A stretch of DNA of 17,678 bases, taken from contig CACAUH010000026.1 in the NCBI GenBank assembly GCA_902535565.1, forward strand, positions 1 to 17,678, given 5' to 3'. Origin of the DNA: an uncultured Bacteroidota bacterium. GTDB lineage: Bacteria; Bacteroidota; Bacteroidia; Flavobacteriales; UA16. Shown here in pieces: positions 14,648 through 17,678 of this stretch. Made by a program: the position numbers and the translations under genes. The notes under the pieces are model-generated. The model was not told the origin of the DNA and ran no database searches. It saw only the letters and a list, made by a program, of their open reading frames with translations. Every line of letters begins with the position of its first letter. The stretch's first letter is position 1.

Positions 14648-17600
14648 ATGGAATCCACAGCATCCAGCAAGTCCCAAGGATGGAGGGCATGGAAGGAAGC
14701 CGTCGAGGCCGGATGGAGAGGGGAGGAGCTGCCCCAAACGCACGTCGAACTCGATGGGGGCGAAATCTCCATTCCGGCATACCATCCCTTTCGGACTGCG
14801 GAATCGGTAAGGATACAGTCGCGTGAGCCATGGCAAATTTCTGTGGACATCACCGCAGCTGAAGAGGTTATGCCCGCTTTGGAACGGGGTGTCGAGGCCA
14901 TGCGGTTGATGGCTTGCCAACATCCAGCCGCATGGCTTAAGGGGGTCGTTCGGGATTACGTGGACATCGAATGGGTGGGCAGCGCAAAACAAGCCGCCGA
15001 GATGCAGGGAGATTGGCTGCCAGTTCAAGGAGGTGTCCTACATGAATGGTGGTCTGGTGTGGATTTTCAATCGCATGTCAGTGCCCTCGATTCGATGGGA
15101 GGACAAGGCCTACGGGCTTGTCTAATCACCGACTTGCCCGGCCTTTCTTGGTCTCGATCGGGACGACTGGCTTTGGTTGTGAAAGCTGCCGAGGAGGCGG
15201 CGAAAGCCATGGGTGGAGACGCTTCACGGATTTGTATTGACTTGACATTGGATCGCGATCCGGTGGTGGGCTTGGCTCAGACTGAGGCGCTAAAACGGTT
15301 GCTCATCCATGCGGTGGGGGAAGACAATTGGCCTCGGTTGCGTGCTTTGCCGGATTCGAAGGGTTTGTCTCCTGAGTCGGGACGGGACAACCTAGTGCGA
15401 CAGACGATCTCCTCTCTGGCTGGGGTCATGAGTGGATTTGACGCTGTGGCGGCGGGACAACCTGACCCCGAAGGGAAGCTGCTCGATCTTTCGGAGTCGG
15501 CGAAATGGTCCAGAAATGCCCTGCACTTGTTGAGGGAAGAATCGGGGCTTCAGCACCCGAAGGCCATTGTGTCTCCTGTTGTGGACTGCCTCGCTGAAGC
15601 CCTCTGTGAGGCAGCAAGACGCCATCAGGTCGCTTGGGGAAGCATGGACGCTGCAGATGCTGCGCGAAAAATGCCGGCTGAGATTGAGCCAGTCCGGATG
15701 GATGCCCCATCTCCAGGAACAGGAGGAGACCTTGAATCTTCGGATGCGGGATGCACGCCATACCTCAGAGGACCATACGCCAGCATGTACGCCCAAAGGC
15801 CTTGGACGATTCGACAATATGCCGGATTCAGCACGGCAGAGGCGTCCAACACATTCTATCGCAAGAACCTTGCGGAGGGTCAGAAGGGACTGAGTGTCGC
15901 CTTTGATTTGGCGACGCACCGAGGATACGACAGTGACCACCCTAGGGTGTCGGGCGACGTGGGAAAGGCAGGTGTGGCCATAGACAGTGTCGAGGACATG
16001 AAGCGCTTGTTTGATGGCATCCCCCTCGACCGCATGAGTGTGTCGATGACCATGAATGGGGCTGTGCTTCCAATCATGGCCTTTTACATCGTGGCTGCCG
16101 AAGAACAGGGAGTGTCACCAGAATTGCTCGCGGGAACCATCCAGAACGACATCTTGAAGGAGTTCATGGTGCGGAATACGTTCATCTACCCACCGGCTCC
16201 GAGCATGCGGATCATCAGCGACATCTTCGCGTTTACTGCGGCGAACATGCCGAAGTTCAATTCGATCAGCATTTCAGGCTACCACATGCAGGAAGCGGGG
16301 GCCACTGCTGAGCTTGAGTTGGCTTACACCATTGCCAACGGGTTGGCCTATGTGCAAGCGGGAATTGACGCAGGACTAGATGTGGATCGATTTGCACCTA
16401 GACTCAGTTTCTTCTGGGGCATCGGAATGGACTTGATAACGGAAGTGGCAAAACTCCGAGCAGGTCGCGTCTTGTGGGCGCGGCACATGGCTCGGTTCAA
16501 TCCAAAGAACCCGAGGTCGTCCATGTTGAGGACCCATTGCCAGACGAGCGGTTGGACCTTAACTGAGCAAGACCCCATCAACAACGTGTCGAGGACAGCT
16601 CTGGAGGCACTCGCAGCAGTTTGGGGCGGCACCCAAAGTCTACACACCAATTCGCTCGATGAGGCCATTGCACTGCCCACAGAAGATTCTGCTCGGATTG
16701 CCCGAAACACCCAGTTGATTTTGCAACAGGAGGCGGGCACAACCCGTTGGGTGGATCCGCTTGGCGGAGACCAGACGGTAGCGGCAAAAACGAGGGAGCT
16801 CATTCGACGTGCAGAGGCCATTATCCAAGAAATGGAGGAGGCCGGCGGGATGCCTCGGGCAATCGACTTGGGCTTGCCTATGCTGGGAATAGAAACCGCA
16901 GCCGCAGAAAAGCAGTCCCGTATCGACGCGGGGATTGATCGCATTGTGGGCTTGAACCTGTTTGCGGGCCGCGCCCCCGAAAACATGGAGTTGCTCAAGG
17001 TTGAGCATGAGGCTGTATTCAAGGGTCAAGTAGAACAGCTCCAATCCCTCAAGCGTCAACGCGATGATTCGGCAGCTCAATCAGCCCTTCAGGCGATGGA
17101 GGTGGCGGCACGGGGTGATGGAAACCTGATGGCCGCGGCCGTTGAAGCTGCTCGCTTTCGGTGCACCCTTGGGGAAATATCTGAAGCGCTCGAGCGCGTA
17201 TTTGGACGGCATGTGCCTGTTGTTCGCCCAGTTCGGGGTATTTTCAGAAAGCAACTGGGAGAACGCGAAGAATTCAGGATGGCCGTGGAGAAAGCAGAAA
17301 AGTTTGCAAAATTGGAAGGGCGACAGCCCAGGATTCTCGTGGCCAAAATGGGCCAAGACGGTCACGATCGCGGGGCCAAGGTCATCGCAAGTGCCTTTGC
17401 AGACCTTGGCTTCGATGTGGACCTTGGTTCTCTTTTTCAGACGCCTGATGAAGTTGCCCGTCAAGCGGTGGAGAATGACGTTCATGTGGTCGGGATTTCT
17501 ACACTTGCCGCAGGCCATTTGGTCTTGGTCCCAGCCTTGATGAAGGCACTTTGTCAGTATGGGCGGCAAGACATGTTGATCGTGGTGGGCGGCGTGATTC

Positions 17601-17678
17601 CGAGGGAAGACTATGCAGCGTTGTACGATGAAGGAGCAACGGCCATTTTCGGCCCCGGGACACCAGTTGTCCAATCGG
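14648..17678 (+). CDS. mutA-mutB: Single-chain methylmalonyl-CoA mutase: small (MutA-like) and large (MutB-like) subunits fused; 3' end outside window
   Basis: One unbroken frame of 1010 codons, read codon by codon from ATG 14648 to the window edge without a stop. Residues 1 to about 335 are a small-subunit-like, B12-free mutase barrel: [13 protein letters not shown] (255-267) and [17 protein letters not shown] (288-304) are landmarks. A Pro/Gly/Ser-rich stretch follows (about 340-370). From [11 protein letters not shown] (371-381) on it is a large subunit: [54 protein letters not shown], then the B12 domain with [15 protein letters not shown] (900-914; cobalt-ligating His906 in DxHxxG), GISTLAAGH and VVGGVIP. 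Residues equivalent to Propionibacterium Tyr89, Gln197, Arg207, Tyr243 and His244 are Tyr391, Gln499, Arg509, Tyr545 and His546. Tyr and Arg at the first and third of these indicate methylmalonyl-CoA rather than isobutyryl-CoA. The enzyme interconverts succinyl- and methylmalonyl-CoA in propionate metabolism. Only about 20-30 residues should be missing at the C-terminus. Confidence 0.95.
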   Translation, partial: MESTASSKSQGWRAWKEAVEAGWRGEELPQTHVELDGGEISIPAYHPFRTAESVRIQSREPWQISVDITAAEEVMPALERGVEAMRLMACQHPAAWLKGVVRDYVDIEWVGSAKQAAEMQGDWLPVQGGVLHEWWSGVDFQSHVSALDSMGGQGLRACLITDLPGLSWSRSGRLALVVKAAEEAAKAMGGDASRICIDLTLDRDPVVGLAQTEALKRLLIHAVGEDNWPRLRALPDSKGLSPESGRDNLVRQTISSLAGVMSGFDAVAAGQPDPEGKLLDLSESAKWSRNALHLLREESGLQHPKAIVSPVVDCLAEALCEAARRHQVAWGSMDAADAARKMPAEIEPVRMDAPSPGTGGDLESSDAGCTPYLRGPYASMYAQRPWTIRQYAGFSTAEASNTFYRKNLAEGQKGLSVAFDLATHRGYDSDHPRVSGDVGKAGVAIDSVEDMKRLFDGIPLDRMSVSMTMNGAVLPIMAFYIVAAEEQGVSPELLAGTIQNDILKEFMVRNTFIYPPAPSMRIISDIFAFTAANMPKFNSISISGYHMQEAGATAELELAYTIANGLAYVQAGIDAGLDVDRFAPRLSFFWGIGMDLITEVAKLRAGRVLWARHMARFNPKNPRSSMLRTHCQTSGWTLTEQDPINNVSRTALEALAAVWGGTQSLHTNSLDEAIALPTEDSARIARNTQLILQQEAGTTRWVDPLGGDQTVAAKTRELIRRAEAIIQEMEEAGGMPRAIDLGLPMLGIETAAAEKQSRIDAGIDRIVGLNLFAGRAPENMELLKVEHEAVFKGQVEQLQSLKRQRDDSAAQSALQAMEVAARGDGNLMAAAVEAARFRCTLGEISEALERVFGRHVPVVRPVRGIFRKQLGEREEFRMAVEKAEKFAKLEGRQPRILVAKMGQDGHDRGAKVIASAFADLGFDVDLGSLFQTPDEVARQAVENDVHVVGISTLAAGHLVLVPALMKALCQYGRQDMLIVVGGVIPREDYAALYDEGATAIFGPGTPVVQS

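Noticed and set aside
15600..15800. Possible hidden stop or frameshift splitting the mutase into mutA and mutB
   Set aside because: I read every codon across this part in the frame of ATG 14648 and found no stop; both sides are in the same frame, and family motifs continue on either side. Only read data could still show an assembly error.
15392..17674. Several long minus-strand open frames (up to about 224 codons) opposite the mutase
   Set aside because: They lie entirely antisense to a strongly conserved coding frame, show no family motifs, and are expected by chance in GC-rich coding DNA.
1..17678. CRISPR arrays, tRNA or rRNA genes, insertion sequences, prophage or defence systems
   Set aside because: No direct-repeat arrays, RNA-gene motifs, transposase or integrase motifs were seen; nearly all of the window is covered by recognisable chromosomal genes.

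Overview
The window looks like a chromosomal segment of a Bacteroidota bacterium, most likely a Flavobacteriales-type lineage with unusually high GC for that phylum. The evidence is a secreted protein ending in a type IX secretion (T9SS) sorting domain, an M49 peptidase lipoprotein, the typical Bacteroidota cluster folP-cdaA divergent from a two-copy DUF1599 gene and a DoxX/BT_3928-type membrane protein, and the general lack of strong Shine-Dalgarno sites. Placement below phylum is inference. The segment is densely packed: sixteen protein genes, no intergenic gap above about 120 bases, and no tRNA, rRNA, CRISPR array or insertion sequence seen.

Layout. Positions 1-4113 (minus strand) form a probable operon read right to left: an LptF/LptG-family lipopolysaccharide export permease, two GT4-type glycosyltransferases, and the N-terminus of a 2-oxoglutarate/Fe(II) oxygenase cut by the window edge; the theme is envelope glycan synthesis and export. 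From 4220 (plus) come an M49 (dipeptidyl peptidase III-like) lipoprotein, a small antitoxin-like protein with no toxin partner, and a T9SS-sorted 'choice-of-anchor B' secreted protein. On the minus strand, folP (dihydropteroate synthase) and cdaA (diadenylate cyclase, c-di-AMP) overlap by 8 bases. Divergent from them run the DUF1599 gene, the DoxX/BT_3928-type protein and a DppB-type ABC permease that has no other transporter subunits nearby. A minus-strand set follows: csaA, a GmhB-like HAD phosphatase and a class IV PLP-dependent aminotransferase/lyase.

The most notable item is at the right end: from 14648 to the window edge one uninterrupted frame encodes a single-chain methylmalonyl-CoA mutase in which a shortened small subunit (MutA-like) is fused in frame to an almost complete large subunit (MutB-like, with its B12 domain). 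In most bacteria these are two separate proteins. The large-subunit half keeps the known substrate and cobalamin residues; the usual C-terminus of the small subunit and N-terminus of the large subunit are replaced by a short Pro/Gly/Ser-rich linker. A second oddity is the HAD phosphatase, in which the three zinc-binding cysteines of the GmhB family all appear as serines.
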